Shown here piece after piece: positions 1 through 10,859 of a stretch of DNA of 64,000 nt (position 1 is the first letter of the stretch; every line of letters begins with the position of its first letter). Position numbers and translations under genes: made by a program. The notes below the pieces were generated by a model, which did no database searches, was not told where the DNA came from, and worked only from the letters and a program-made list of their open reading frames with translations. The DNA is from Candidula unifasciata (taxonomy: Eukaryota > Mollusca > Gastropoda > Stylommatophora > Geomitridae), in NCBI GenBank assembly GCA_905116865.2, contig CAJHNH020000193.1:53501-117500 (forward strand), read 5' to 3'.

Positions 1-490
1 CAGCGTCCTAATGAACAGCTTTCGTACACAAACTCACGCAGCCTTCAACGAACAGTCTTCTGCAGGCATTCAAGCAACGATGGGTTCCATGGATTCAACA
101 TTGATGTTTGGACATCTCACACGCTGGCATGGTCGATCTCAGCTTAACACTTCGTCGGCAGGTCTCCTTTCTCCTCAGGCACTCACATAGACATTCGTAC
201 ATTCAATCGCTCGTCCTCTCGCTCCAACAGGTCGACACAAACTAAACTTGACCAGAGTCAAGTCTGACTTATACCACGGGTTCCTTTCACGTGACAACAC
301 GTGGTGGTCCTTTACTTTTCCCGTGGCGACCTTGGGTCGCATCACCGTGGTCCCCGTGATAACTAGTGGTTAGTCACCTATCTCCAGATTCTCGTTTAAT
401 CCAAGTATTTGGACTATCACGGTGGTTTCGGTCAGCTTTGGGCTTTCCCCCCAACCATCCTAAACTGAGTGGAAAATATCCCCCATTACA
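1..490 (-). repeat. 3' LTR, truncated by window edge
   Basis: These bases match 8615-9103 almost exactly as a direct repeat. The inner boundary ends in ATTACA on the plus strand, so the LTR begins TGTAAT in element orientation. A purine tract adjoins it immediately. A TATAAG box in element orientation lies near 267-272, equivalent to the one in the 5' LTR. The U5 end is outside the window. Confidence 0.93.
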
Positions 491-503
491 TTCTCCCTTC
501 CCC
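491..503 (-). other. Polypurine tract (PPT) of the LTR element
   Basis: In element orientation this reads GGGGAAGGGAGAA directly before the LTR start TGTAAT. Position and composition are those of the plus-strand primer site of LTR retroelements. Confidence 0.85.
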
Positions 504-1337
504 GTATATAAAAAAAAGTTTACTTTTTTTTTTCCTCATTATCGTTAATGGATAGGAGTATATATTATGTAATGTTTGGGTATTTTCACTGGTATCATGG
601 GTAAAAAATTTATCCCACCCCTTTTGGGTAATTCATTTTTTTCCTTTGGAACTTTGTCAGTTGTCATGCCCAGTGAGTATTATGTGGCGTAATGGAATCA
701 ACACCCCAGGCAATACTCTTTCAATTGCGGAAGACCATAAAGGCTCTACGCGTTTCCCACCTCATCCCACAGTCTGTCAAAGACAGAAAATCACCCCAGG
801 CACTACTCTTCCAAGTGCGGAAATCCATAACGGCTATGGAACAATAATGTAAACCTGTAAAGTCCCACCCTTGCCACTATACTCACCGAACATCCACTGA
901 TGTCATTTCCATTGGATATTCATTTATTTCCACTTATAGGTGATATGGATTTTATCTCCCCTACCTATAGTGATTTCCCAACAGTCTTTATTACATTTCT
1001 AATAATTATCTCCCTTTACGTTTTCAAAAATATTACAATGTATCACTTAAATTTCCTGTATACATTTCAATTGTAGAGTGATATATATTCAAAACATAGC
1101 ATATTTAATCATCCCAACTTTTGCATTAATAATTTCGAAATATTGTTTACATTTAATAAATATTCATATCTAATTCTAACTATTTCGTCATGTCACCTTA
1201 TGTCTTATGTCCAGTATTTGTCACAATGACATGATATATATACAATTTATACAAAATATATATACATATATAAAAATCATATGTGTCGATCAACAATAAC
1301 ATTTCAGACAATCACAACATACATACTATAATAAGAC
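504..1337 (-). other. Non-coding 3' region of the LTR element
   Basis: About 830 AT-rich bases lie between the RNase H stop codon and the PPT. No env-like or other open frame is visible. The part from about 1076 to 1337 recurs inverted at 13835-14097 in the second copy, and 1034-1076 recurs at 9828-9870, so it belongs to the element and not to the flank. Confidence 0.75.
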
Positions 1338-3107
1338 CTACAATCTTGACATTACATCAGGCAGGTGATTATGGATGCCTTTGATGTGCTGTATTTTAAA
1401 TTTAAACTGTGCAATCAATAAAGCCCATCTGTACACTCTAGCGTTGTTTGTTGACTCCATGGTCATCAATTTGGTAAGACCTAAATTGTCAGTTAAGATA
1501 GTGAATTCTTTCCCTAATAAATATTTTTGAAATTTCTTCAGACTCAAAACTAATGCTAATGCTTCTTTCTCAAATGTGCTGTACTTCTGCTGTGTAGATG
1601 TTAGTTTCTGTGACCAATATAAAACTGGAAGAAGAGTGTCTGTTTTTTTCTGTGCTAACATTGCAGCTATGGTGTGTCCACTAGCATCTGTCTGTAGAAA
1701 AAAATGTTTACTTGGATCTGGCTGTCTCAAGATTGGTGGTGTTGAAAACAAATGTTTAATTTTTTCTAAAATTGTGTCATGAGTTTCATTCCAATCTCTT
1801 TTCCTAAATTGTTCTGTTTTCAACAGTTCCGACAATGGTGCAGTTAAAGCTGCCAAATTACAAATAAACTTGCCATAATAGTTTATTAACCCCAACAATG
1901 ATTGTAATTGTTTTCTAGTCTTAGGTTTTTCAATATTCAGAATTTTAGACACAATGTTATGATCAGTTAGGATTTTTCCTTCGCAAACAACATGACCTAA
2001 AAAGTTTATTTTCATAAAACAAAACTCAGATTTCAATGGGTTCACTGTCAGGTTTGCTTCCTGAATTTTTACAAACACTTTTTCCAACGTTACCAGATGT
2101 TCAGGTATATCTTTCGTGTGGATGCAGTAGTCATCCATGTAGGCGATCACGTATTCCATATCCCCCAAAAGTTTTCGAATCATTTTGGTGAAGATTTTCG
2201 GGGCATTTAATAATCCAAAAGGAACTCTCAACCATTGTTTTAACCCCAAAGGTGTTTGGAAGCTGGAGTACTTACTGGCATTTGGAGTCATGGGGATTTG
2301 CCAATATCCCTTACACAAATCTAATTTTGTAAAAAATTTTGAATCATGTAACTGTTGAATGGTATCGTCAGTTGATGGTATAGGTTCTTCTTCAAGATAG
2401 GTAACCTCGTTCAACTTCCTGTAATCGACACACAGTCGTAAGTTACCGTCTTTCTTTTTGACTATCACCATGGGTGAACTATATTCGGAGTTTGAATCAG
2501 TAATTATACCATCTTCTTGGAGTTGTTTTAACTCTTCAACAACTTTATCCATATAATGGATTGGTATGGTATAATTTCTTGACTTGACAGGAACAGCTGA
2601 GTTCAACTGGATGTCGTACTCTATCAAATTAGTTTTCCCAGGTTTATTACCAAAAATCTTTTTGTATTTATCAATCAATTTTAAAATGCTGTTCTTGTCT
2701 TTTTGTGGAAGACTTTCATTTATTTTTACTGACTTCCAGTTGATCCCATCTGATTTGGCAGGTGTTGGAATTTCTTCCTCCACTGCATCTGTAGCTGTTT
2801 CATCGATCACATTACATGAATTTGCATTTGCAATCTCAGCTCTTCTGAAATACTTCTTAAGCATGTTAATATGAAAAATTTTCAGATTGTTTTTGTATAG
2901 TATTTCGTAATCTACATCAGAAACTTTCCTAACTACCTTATATGGCCCTTGCCATTCGACACACAGCTTGTCGGACTTTTTGGGTAATAGCACCAGAACA
3001 TCATCGTTCGGTTCGAGCTCAATGAGCTTGCTCACTCTGTTGGCATAATATCTTTGTTTTACGGTTGCCTGGGCACTGGACCTAGTCGCCTCTTCACATG
3101 CGGTCAT
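1338..3107 (-). CDS. pol: Pol second frame: integrase C-terminus, reverse transcriptase, RNase H
   Basis: This is a 589-residue open frame. Residues about 20-85 hold the integrase C-terminal GPY/F module (WQGPYKVV near residue 53). RT follows: the gypsy-type block VKKKDGNLRLCVDYRKLNEV, then KLDLCKGYWQIPM, then the active site YMDD at 2130-2141. The last 150 residues are RNase H (LQTDASGH, then TFEKEALALV and LTDN), ending in the usual HLPDVMSRL. The frame has no internal stop. Its start overlaps the end of the upstream frame out of phase, and the break lies within integrase, so the ATG at 3107 is unlikely to be a true start. Either a programmed shift or a one-base mutation joins the two. It is related to gypsy pol and not to a host gene. 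Confidence 0.93.
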   Translation of the reverse strand: MTACEEATRSSAQATVKQRYYANRVSKLIELEPNDDVLVLLPKKSDKLCVEWQGPYKVVRKVSDVDYEILYKNNLKIFHINMLKKYFRRAEIANANSCNVIDETATDAVEEEIPTPAKSDGINWKSVKINESLPQKDKNSILKLIDKYKKIFGNKPGKTNLIEYDIQLNSAVPVKSRNYTIPIHYMDKVVEELKQLQEDGIITDSNSEYSSPMVIVKKKDGNLRLCVDYRKLNEVTYLEEEPIPSTDDTIQQLHDSKFFTKLDLCKGYWQIPMTPNASKYSSFQTPLGLKQWLRVPFGLLNAPKIFTKMIRKLLGDMEYVIAYMDDYCIHTKDIPEHLVTLEKVFVKIQEANLTVNPLKSEFCFMKINFLGHVVCEGKILTDHNIVSKILNIEKPKTRKQLQSLLGLINYYGKFICNLAALTAPLSELLKTEQFRKRDWNETHDTILEKIKHLFSTPPILRQPDPSKHFFLQTDASGHTIAAMLAQKKTDTLLPVLYWSQKLTSTQQKYSTFEKEALALVLSLKKFQKYLLGKEFTILTDNLGLTKLMTMESTNNARVYRWALLIAQFKFKIQHIKGIHNHLPDVMSRL

Positions 3108-3124
3108 GATTTTATGTCTTAAAT

Positions 3125-6100
3125 TTACAACAGCTTGGTAGTCATGAACTTGGGATCTTTTTCATCTTTCCCAGTAATTAAGTTTTTGTACACTTCTAGA
3201 GGGCCTCTAGGGTTGGCTCCGTACACGAGCTGGAATGGTGACACACCTGTTGAACTGTGTGGTATTTCCCTGTAGGCAAATAACACAGCTGGTAAAAGAC
3301 TGTCCCAGTTTATGGGGTTGTTATACGTTATCCTTGATAACATAGTCTTTACCGATTTATTTAAATTTTCCACTAACCCATTTGCTTGGGCGTGGTATGG
3401 AGTGGTGAACTGTTGTTTAATACCTAACAGATTTGTGACTGCTCTTGTTATCACTGCCGTAAACTGGGTACCTCGATCTGATATTATGATCTCAGGAAAT
3501 CCCAACCTTGAAAAAATCAATATCAATGCCTCATGTATGTGCTCTGCAGTAATATACTTAAGAGGGACTGCTTCCGGCCATTTTGTAGCCACGTCTATCA
3601 AAGTGAGTATAAACCTATTGCCTTTTGCAGAAGTGACAGGTAGCGCACCTATTATATCTATGGCTACCTGTTCAAACGGTCTTTGTGCAGTGAGTCCTGG
3701 TTGAACGGGAGCTGTAGGATTTACCCCTTTCTTGGTCGTTCTAGCACATATATCGCAGGACTTCACATACCGTTTGACTGTGCTGGTGACCCCTGGCCAA
3801 AAAAATGTTGATAACACTCTGCATGTAGTTTTTGCTATACCTAAATGACCAGCAAATACAGAGTCATGTGCTAATGATAGGGCTTGCTCTCTGAATTTCT
3901 CTGGCAGGACAATTTGTTTCGTTATCATTGGACCTTTCTGGTACAAGCGAATCAAAATATTTTTATTCAAAACAAATTTCCATGATGCACTCTTTACAGT
4001 TTTGGCATGTGCATTCACTATAGTAAAACATTTTTGTAGCGTCATGTCGCTTTTCTGATCTTCGCAAAATTTCATTTTAGCAGTTAACTGCTCCAAATTT
4101 GTAAAAACATTTTCATTCAATAACTCACTCTCTTTTTCTCTGTCCTTTCGTTCATCTTCAGTCATACTCCTGGTGACTGCTGCTGCTTCATGTATACATT
4201 CTACTTTCTTACTGTTTCTCATGTTGTGGACACTTCCAGTCTCTATAATGTCATTCATGCCACTACTCTCATTCCAACCTTCATCTTTCATTACTTCCAC
4301 AGTGGATGCGGGGTTTGGAGTTACATCATTCCCTTGATTTTCTTTCATTACACTTACAGAAGATGTGGGGTTTGACGACACCTCATTCACTGTTTCATTA
4401 TGTATGCTTACTGGAATGTTTTCTACCTCCCATTTCATGATGTCATCATCAGATACCTTTTCCAGGTCTTCTCTGTTACCTATAATTAAATCTGCACATG
4501 GTGATGGTAACATGGCACAATAAATTCTCTTTCTAAGATATGGTGTTGCAACAAAAACATAGGCTATTTTGTACCTTTCTAAATTTCCACCAAATGTTCT
4601 ACAGGTTACAAACTTTTGTGTTACTTCATCAGGTCTTACAAGTGCCTGGCGAATTCCTGATATCGTGGCGCCAGTATCACGTAGGACTGATATGGTTCGT
4701 CCATGTACCATGCCTTTGTGTAGTTTTAAACTACCTTGGCCATGTGCTATGTTAGCATTGTAGACTGGTACTTGGTGACCGCAAGGTAGGCTACCCTCAG
4801 CTTGAAATTCTGAACAGACAAAGCAGTTATCATTAATGCAACAAACTTCAACAGCATTACCCTCGTACGTATCAGAACCTGAGTCTTCATCAGACAACCC
4901 ATATGCCACGTGTGCTTCTTTGATCTGTCGCTTAAAAGCACATTGATTACGTACATGGCCATAACATAAACAAGAAAAACATTTCAACACTCTATCGTAG
5001 TCACTGAGCTTGTTTTTTCTCTTGGCAATAAGCTCCTGAACCCTCATTGCGTATGCAGGGTTCTTATCGCAAATAGCGTCTGAACCATGTTGTCTGTTGC
5101 AATGACTACAGTTGATTGTGTTAACTTTCTTCCTGTTGTATCTCTTGTCTTTCAATGGGTATCTTCCCTGCTGAGGTTTCTGATATGCTGCAGCTCCTGA
5201 CTCAATGACATCGTTCACTGTTGAACTAAAAATGTCTGGATGGGCATTATAATAACCTTCTCCCAGTTGCTTAATCTGTTCCAGATTTACAGGTGTTCTT
5301 TTTATTAAAGATGTGGCCATTTTTTCGGGAATCGATTCTAGAATTTTGCTCCTTATTAATAGGTCTACTAAAGATTGGTAGTCATTTCGAACTTTCGCTG
5401 CATCGACCCATTTTTGAAACGTGTTTTGAACTTCAGCTAGGTAATCTACAAACGTTTGATTACTCCTGGGCTTTAGTCCAACGTATTGTTTTCTATAGCC
5501 CATTGCATTTAGTTTATAATGGTTCATGAGGTATTCCTTCATATGATCGTAATCCATTTTCTCTAATTCTGGTATTGATTCCAACACTTTAAGTGGCTCA
5601 AACCCTAAATGTTTCTGAAAAATCATCGCATAGTCTTCCTTGTTAACCTTGTTCATCCGCATTTGGAGCTCAAAGTTCGTTACATAAGCTGATATATCCT
5701 CATTTTCACAGAAGTTTCGTACTATGCCAGTGTATTTCTTAAACCTCTTTTCCTCGGCGTGTAATCTTTCTTTCTCTAGTGCTGCTTCCCTTCTGGATTC
5801 ATTTTCCATTTCTTGTTTTTTTAACTGTGTCTCTGCTTTCTCTTTGTCTGAGTTAATCTGTGCTGCCAACCTCTCTTGTTCCAGCTGTAACCTCTTCTCT
5901 TCCATCTCTTTTTGTTGAGCTAATTCACGCTCTTTTAGTTCCTTATGCAGAAGTAACTCTTGTTCTTTGACACGGAGCTCATGTTCTCTCGAAAGTCTCC
6001 TCTTGTTTCTTTCCTCTTCTGCTTTTATCTTGTCCTTCTCTATCTCTGCTGCTCTCTCTCTTCTGTCTTTATTTCTTTATACTTTTGGTCCACAAATTTT

Positions 6101-6165
6101 CTTAGCTCCTCGCCTTGTAAGCCTAACTCCTTCCCGATTGCAACCAGTTCTGCCATTCCCGACAT
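3125..6165 (-). CDS. gag-pol: Gag-protease-integrase polyprotein (frameshifted near its N-terminus)
   Basis: The open part runs from 5905 to 3125 (926 residues). By comparison with the second copy, the real start is the ATG at 6165, followed by a charged coiled-coil N-terminus rich in K/E. A 2-base expansion of a GA run at about 6050-6056 breaks the frame. In order there are: coiled coil; capsid-like helical region; CHCH-type cysteines; a CCHC zinc knuckle (C-x2-C-x4-H-x4-C, about 4941-4985); an aspartic protease with DTGA at 4668-4679; the integrase zinc-binding H-H-C-C region (about 3745-3875); and the catalytic core with D, D (3476-3478) and E (3368-3370) spaced D-35-E. Integrase before RT is the notable feature. 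The frame ends within integrase, and the rest is in the next frame. Confidence 0.93.
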
Positions 6166-8417
6166 TCTTGAATTGGATGATCAAGATTTCCTGCTACTCC
6201 TTTTTTTGATCTACAATTATACCTATCACACCCAACAATGATGACACAACAACAATTGAATTTAACCAAATTCAAATAAACAAATAATAAACTAAGTCGC
6301 TAACTACCGACTTAGGGATTAATTATATTACAATATTAATTAATGAAATCTAATTTTATTTATAAAATAAGTAACTACCCTTGCCTAGATGTAGCTGTAA
6401 CTAAATTGGAAACCGCTGTCCCTATAAGATATATAAAGTAGGACTAATGTAATGATAAATTAATCAATAAATCACCCTATAATTATTCAAGTAACTAATT
6501 CACAATAATAAATAAATAATAATTAAATTTCCTACGTAAACTATATTTAATGTAATAATAAAGTTATTAAATTTATAAATTTCTATTTAATTATTTCCTC
6601 TTTAATTTAATTAAATAAATATACAAAATATTTTTAATTAAATAATAACCTATGAAATAATTAAATACTAATATTAAATAATTTTAATTAAATAATCACC
6701 TATGAATTAATTAATTATCTATAAATTAAATAAATAAATATAGTAAATAATTATAAGATCCTATCTACTTAAGATTGTAACAAAATATATCTATGCTGCA
6801 AGTAAATGACACTGGTCCTATACAAACTTCTCAAAAATTATGATACCAATAATCATACACAATTTGTCAACAAATTTTAGAAATAAGTAATGATGATGAT
6901 GATAAATCAAATGGAAATGATATATTTGCCCCCCAAAATTTACAGAAGTAAATAAAAAATGATTCAATAATTACCCAAAATTACAACCAGAAATAAATCA
7001 AACATAAACAATTATATTGTTCACAATAATATACTCACAACCTAATAAATTTTGGTATAAAATATAAATAATTGATAAATCAAAATAAAAAAAATAACTA
7101 TGGTGTAAAATAATATAACCACCAAGTAATAATTATTAATAATATAGTTAATAATAAATAAAATATCAGAAAAATCAATATTACAATAATAAATTATTGC
7201 AATATAATGAAATAAATTCAATAAAGTACGCCCATAATACCTAAAAATTCAATTAATAAATAACTATAGTTCTATTGATGTCGGTTCTAAAGTAACTCCG
7301 AAACGGTGTATTGATAACGCCAAATTGTACGCACACTTGAAAATATGTCACTTGTAACACTATTAATATTGCGATAGTCTAAATACACTTGAAAAATCGT
7401 CACTTGACAAAAGCACTGTAAATATATCGGATTAAGTTACTTTTCCCGGCACGGCACACGATAATAGTTATATTTCTTGCTGCTTATTATCACACACTAC
7501 TACGAATTCCAACTTTATCTGATATGTCCTGAATATCTAACCTAAACAGTTTTCCTGAATTTAATTACTGTTTACCTTATTCTGTCCGGCTGAAAATCTC
7601 ACACCTGTTAGCCTGTAGTTCCGCTTGAACACACTGACCCAGATTTGCTGTGTGACCTAGTTCGCCAGTTGTAGCAAATTAGGAAATTTCTGCTAGCTTT
7701 TGCTAGTGGATTGCTGGTTAACGGCAATTTCTCAGCGCTGTTGATAGATATTTCTCAATCCACGCTGTGATGAATGGCGACCCGGAAGTCTCAGTTGACT
7801 CGTTGATCGTGAAATATTTTGTTCGGCCTTTTATTTATTCGTGGCTTTTTGGCTTTCTTGTGCAGTGCGCTGTCATTGTTGACGCGTAGTGGACAATTTC
7901 TTCGTCGTAAATTTCACACAGCCATTTGATCTGTTTCTCGTAGGCTTCTTGATGAATTTGCAGAACAACGCAAAGTGCCTCGTAACCCAGGGCAGTCTAC
8001 GTGTCCTTCAACCTTTCACCCACGTGACGACATAACCCAGCGTCAGGCGGTTACAGGTTAAATTTTTGTCGCAACTGTTCGGTGATTCCAGCAACTATGC
8101 GTTTCACCAGATATCGTCTCTTACATGGCCGTCTATCACGATTTTTACGTTTCGACTTTCAATGGAACCTCATCTGCGTGTACGTGATAGTTTCCGGTAT
8201 CACTTTTCGTTGCTCTGTTGACCAAACTATCAAAACTTTAGGCTTTCACTGTGCAACTGATGTGTTTACTCGGTGACTTCACCAGCTGTGCTCTCTCAGG
8301 CAGACTCCGTCACTTATATATCAGTCATTTGACTTCTAATGGCCCTTCAACGTCTGCGTGGCAAGTAGCAGCTCATGATATCATCTCGCCGTTGCTGTTC
8401 TGTTGCCCGGTTATCTC
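6166..8417 (-). other. Long AT-rich 5' leader of the LTR element
   Basis: About 2.25 kb separates the PBS from the gag start. The middle (6250-7280) is extremely AT-rich, with many short ORF-breaking stops and AATTAATTA-like runs. The outer part (7300-8417) is of ordinary composition. Short stretches recur in the second copy: 6170-7030 inverted at about 9883-10859, 7970-8443 directly at 9269-9745, 7905-8060 inverted at 9104-9268, and 7382-7422 at about 14198-14239. No conserved coding frame is seen. A leader this long could carry packaging or internal-entry signals, but none is recognisable by eye. Confidence 0.8.
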
Positions 8418-8434
8418 CGTTTTTCAAGTCCCCA
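8418..8434 (-). other. Primer binding site (PBS)
   Basis: In element orientation the sequence TGGGGACTTGAAAAACG begins two bases after the LTR end. TGG pairing with a tRNA CCA end at this spacing is the classical layout. I cannot assign the primer tRNA without a tRNA search. Confidence 0.7.
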
Positions 8435-8436
8435 AT

Positions 8437-9103
8437 TGTAATAAGTGGTTTTATATTTCACTCGTTGTCTAGGCAGTGTTCATGCGTGTGTGATGGATGA
8501 TATTCTGACACGCTTCACGTTATACAACTGGCACAAGCCGACACCGATGTGAGCTTACGAGACATGACTTTATTGACGTATTAAAACTTACGTTAAACAA
8601 CGAATGGTCAGAGTCAGCGTCCTAATGAACAGCTTTCGTACACAAACTCACGCAGCCTTCAACGAACAGTCTTCTGCAGGCATTCAAGCAACGACGGGTT
8701 CCATGGATTCAACATTGATGTTTGGACATCTCACACGCTGGCATGGTTGATCTCAGCTTAACACTTCGTCGGCAGGTCTCCTTTCTCCTCAGGCACTCAC
8801 ATAGACATTCGTACATTCAATCGCTCGTCCTCTCGCTCCAACAGGTCGACACAAACTAAACTTGACCAGAGTCAAGTCTGACTTATACCACGGGTTCCTT
8901 TCACGTGACAACACGTGGTGGTCCTTTACTTTTCCCGTGGCGACCTTGGGTCGCATCACCGTGGTCCCCGTGATAACTAGTGGTTAGTCACCTATCTCCA
9001 GATTCTCGTTTAATCCAAGTATTTGGACTATCACGTGTTTTCGGTCAGCTTTGGGCTTTCCCCCCAACCATCCTAAACTGAGTGGAAAATATCCCCCATT
9101 ACA
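8437..9103 (-). repeat. 5' LTR (667 bp)
   Basis: The ends form a perfect 6-bp inverted repeat, TGTAAT and ATTACA. 8615-9103 equals 1-490. In element orientation a TATAAG box lies at about 8883-8888, and an AATAAA polyadenylation signal at about 8569-8574, so U3, R and U5 can be placed. The inner end GAAATATAAAACCACTTAT is found again near 14100-14118 as a stub in the second copy, which confirms the boundary. Confidence 0.9.
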
Positions 9104-9882
9104 TTATCAACCTGTAACCGCCTGATGCTGGGTTATGTCATCACGTGGGTGAAAGGTTGAAGGACACGTAGACTGCCCTGGGTTACGAGGCACTTTGCGT
9201 TGTTCTGCAAATTCATCAAGAAGCCTACGAGAAACAGATCAAATGGCTGTGTGAAATTTACGACGTGGCAAAGTGCCACGTAACCCAGGGCAGTCTACGT
9301 GTCCTTCAACCTTTCACCCACGTGACGACATAACCCAGCGTCAGGCGGTTACAGGTTAAATTTTTGTCGCAACTGTTCGGTGATTCCAGCAACTATGCGT
9401 TTCACCAGATATCGTCTCTTACATGGCCGTCTATCACGATTTTTACGTTTCGACTTTCAATGGAACCTCATCTGCGTGTACGTGATAGTTTCCGGTATCA
9501 CTTTTCGTTGCTCTGTTGACCAAACTATCAAAACTTTCGGCTTTCACTGTGCAACTGATGTGTTTACTCGGTGACTTCACCAGCTGTGCTCTCTCAGGCA
9601 GACTCCGTCACTTATATATCAGTCATTTGACTTCTAATGGCCCTTCAACGTCTGCGTGGCAAGTAGCAGCTCATGATATCATCTCGCCGTTGCTGTTCTG
9701 TTGCCCGGTTATCTCCGTTTTTCAAGCCCCCAATTGTAATAACATTTTCATTCAACAACTCACTCTCTTTTTCTCTGTCCTTTCGTTCATCTTCAGTCAT
9801 ACTCCTGGTGACTGCTGCTGCTTCAAAAATATTACAATGTATCACTTAAATTTCCTGTATACATTTCAATTAATTATAGTGT
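9104..9882. repeat. Mosaic junction of retroelement pieces between two head-to-head copies
   Basis: Four pieces of the same element are joined here. 9104-9268 is the reverse complement of leader 7905-8060. 9269-9745 repeats leader 7970-8443, including the PBS and first LTR bases, in the opposite direction to the first piece. 9746-9825 copies a gag-pol piece from about 4100-4190. 9828-9870 copies the 3' region 1034-1076. After that the sequence switches to the plus-oriented second element. ORFs here (for example 9516-9899) only reflect the copied pieces. Confidence 0.85.
9112..9357. repeat. Large inverted repeat (hairpin)
   Basis: About 90 bp at 9112-9201 is nearly perfectly complementary to 9269-9357, with a loop of about 65 bases. 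The arms are the element leader segment around the CACGTG-containing sequence. It results from joining two oppositely oriented leader pieces. Confidence 0.85.
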
Positions 9883-10859
9883 ATAAAACAATTTATTAGG
9901 TTGTGAGTATATTATCGTGGACAATATAATTGTTTATTTTTTATTTATTTCTGGTTGTAATTTTTGGTAATTATTGAATCATTATTTATTTACTTCTGTA
10001 AATTTTGGGGAGCAAATATACCATTCCTATTCGATTTATCATCATCATCATTACTTATTTCAAAATTTTGTTGACAAATTGTGTATGATTATTGGTATCA
10101 TAATTTTTGAGAAGTTTGAATAGGACCAGTGTCATTTACGTTTAGCATAGATATATTTTGTTAAAATCTTTAGTAGATAGGATCTTATAATTATTTATTA
10201 TATCTACTTATTTAATTTATAGATAATTAATTAATTCATAGGTAATTATTTAATCAAAATTATTTAATACTAGTAATTATTTAATTCATAGGTAATCATT
10301 TAATTAAAACTATTTATTACTAGTATTTAATTAATTCACAGGTAATTATTTAATTAAAATTATTTAATACTAGTATTTAATTATTTCATAGGTAATTATT
10401 TAATTAAAATTATTTTGTATATTTATTTAATTAAATTAAAGGTGAAATAATTAAATAGAAATTTATAAATTTAATTAACGTTTATTTATTATTGTGAATT
10501 ATTTACTTTAATAATTCTATGGTGATTTATTGATTGAGTTAGCATTACAGTCGTCCTAGTTTACATATCTTATAGTGACAGCGGTTTCCGATCTACAGTT
10601 ACAGCTACATCTAGGCAAGGTAGTGCAAGTTGATTAAAATAGGAGGGTAATTACTTAGTTATAAATTAAAAAAAAATTGTCAATTAATATTAGAATAAGA
10701 TTAGCTAATCCCTAAGTCGGTAGTTAGCGACTTAGTTTTTTATTTGTTCATTTGAATTTGTTTAAATTCAATTGTTATTGTGTCATCATTGTTAAGTGTG
10801 ACAGGAAATTGTAGAACAAAAGGAGGAGCAGAAGAGAATCTTGATCATCCACTTCAAGA

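Larger units (their letters stand above)
1..9103 (-). mobile_element. Near-complete Ty3/gypsy-class LTR retrotransposon, Gmr1-like pol order
   Basis: The element runs right to left. It shows a 5' LTR (8437-9103), PBS (8418-8434), long leader, gag-protease-integrase frame, integrase C-terminus/RT/RNase H frame, PPT (491-503) and a 3' LTR cut by the window edge. The reconstructed length is about 9.3 kb, with about 178 bp of the 3' LTR lying outside. The two LTRs differ at only a few places over 490 bp (near 76, 107 and 417-422), which implies recent insertion. Two frameshifts (near 6050-6056 and near 3125-3135) are the only coding lesions I see. The integrase lies upstream of RT, unlike typical gypsy elements. 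That order is known from the Gmr1-like group of Ty3/gypsy elements first described in deuterostomes. TSDs cannot be checked because the left end is missing. Confidence 0.93.

Noticed and set aside
8082..8472. Short ORFs repeated at 9380-9899
   Set aside because: They lie in the non-coding leader on the strand opposite to the element and are duplicated only because the leader is duplicated.
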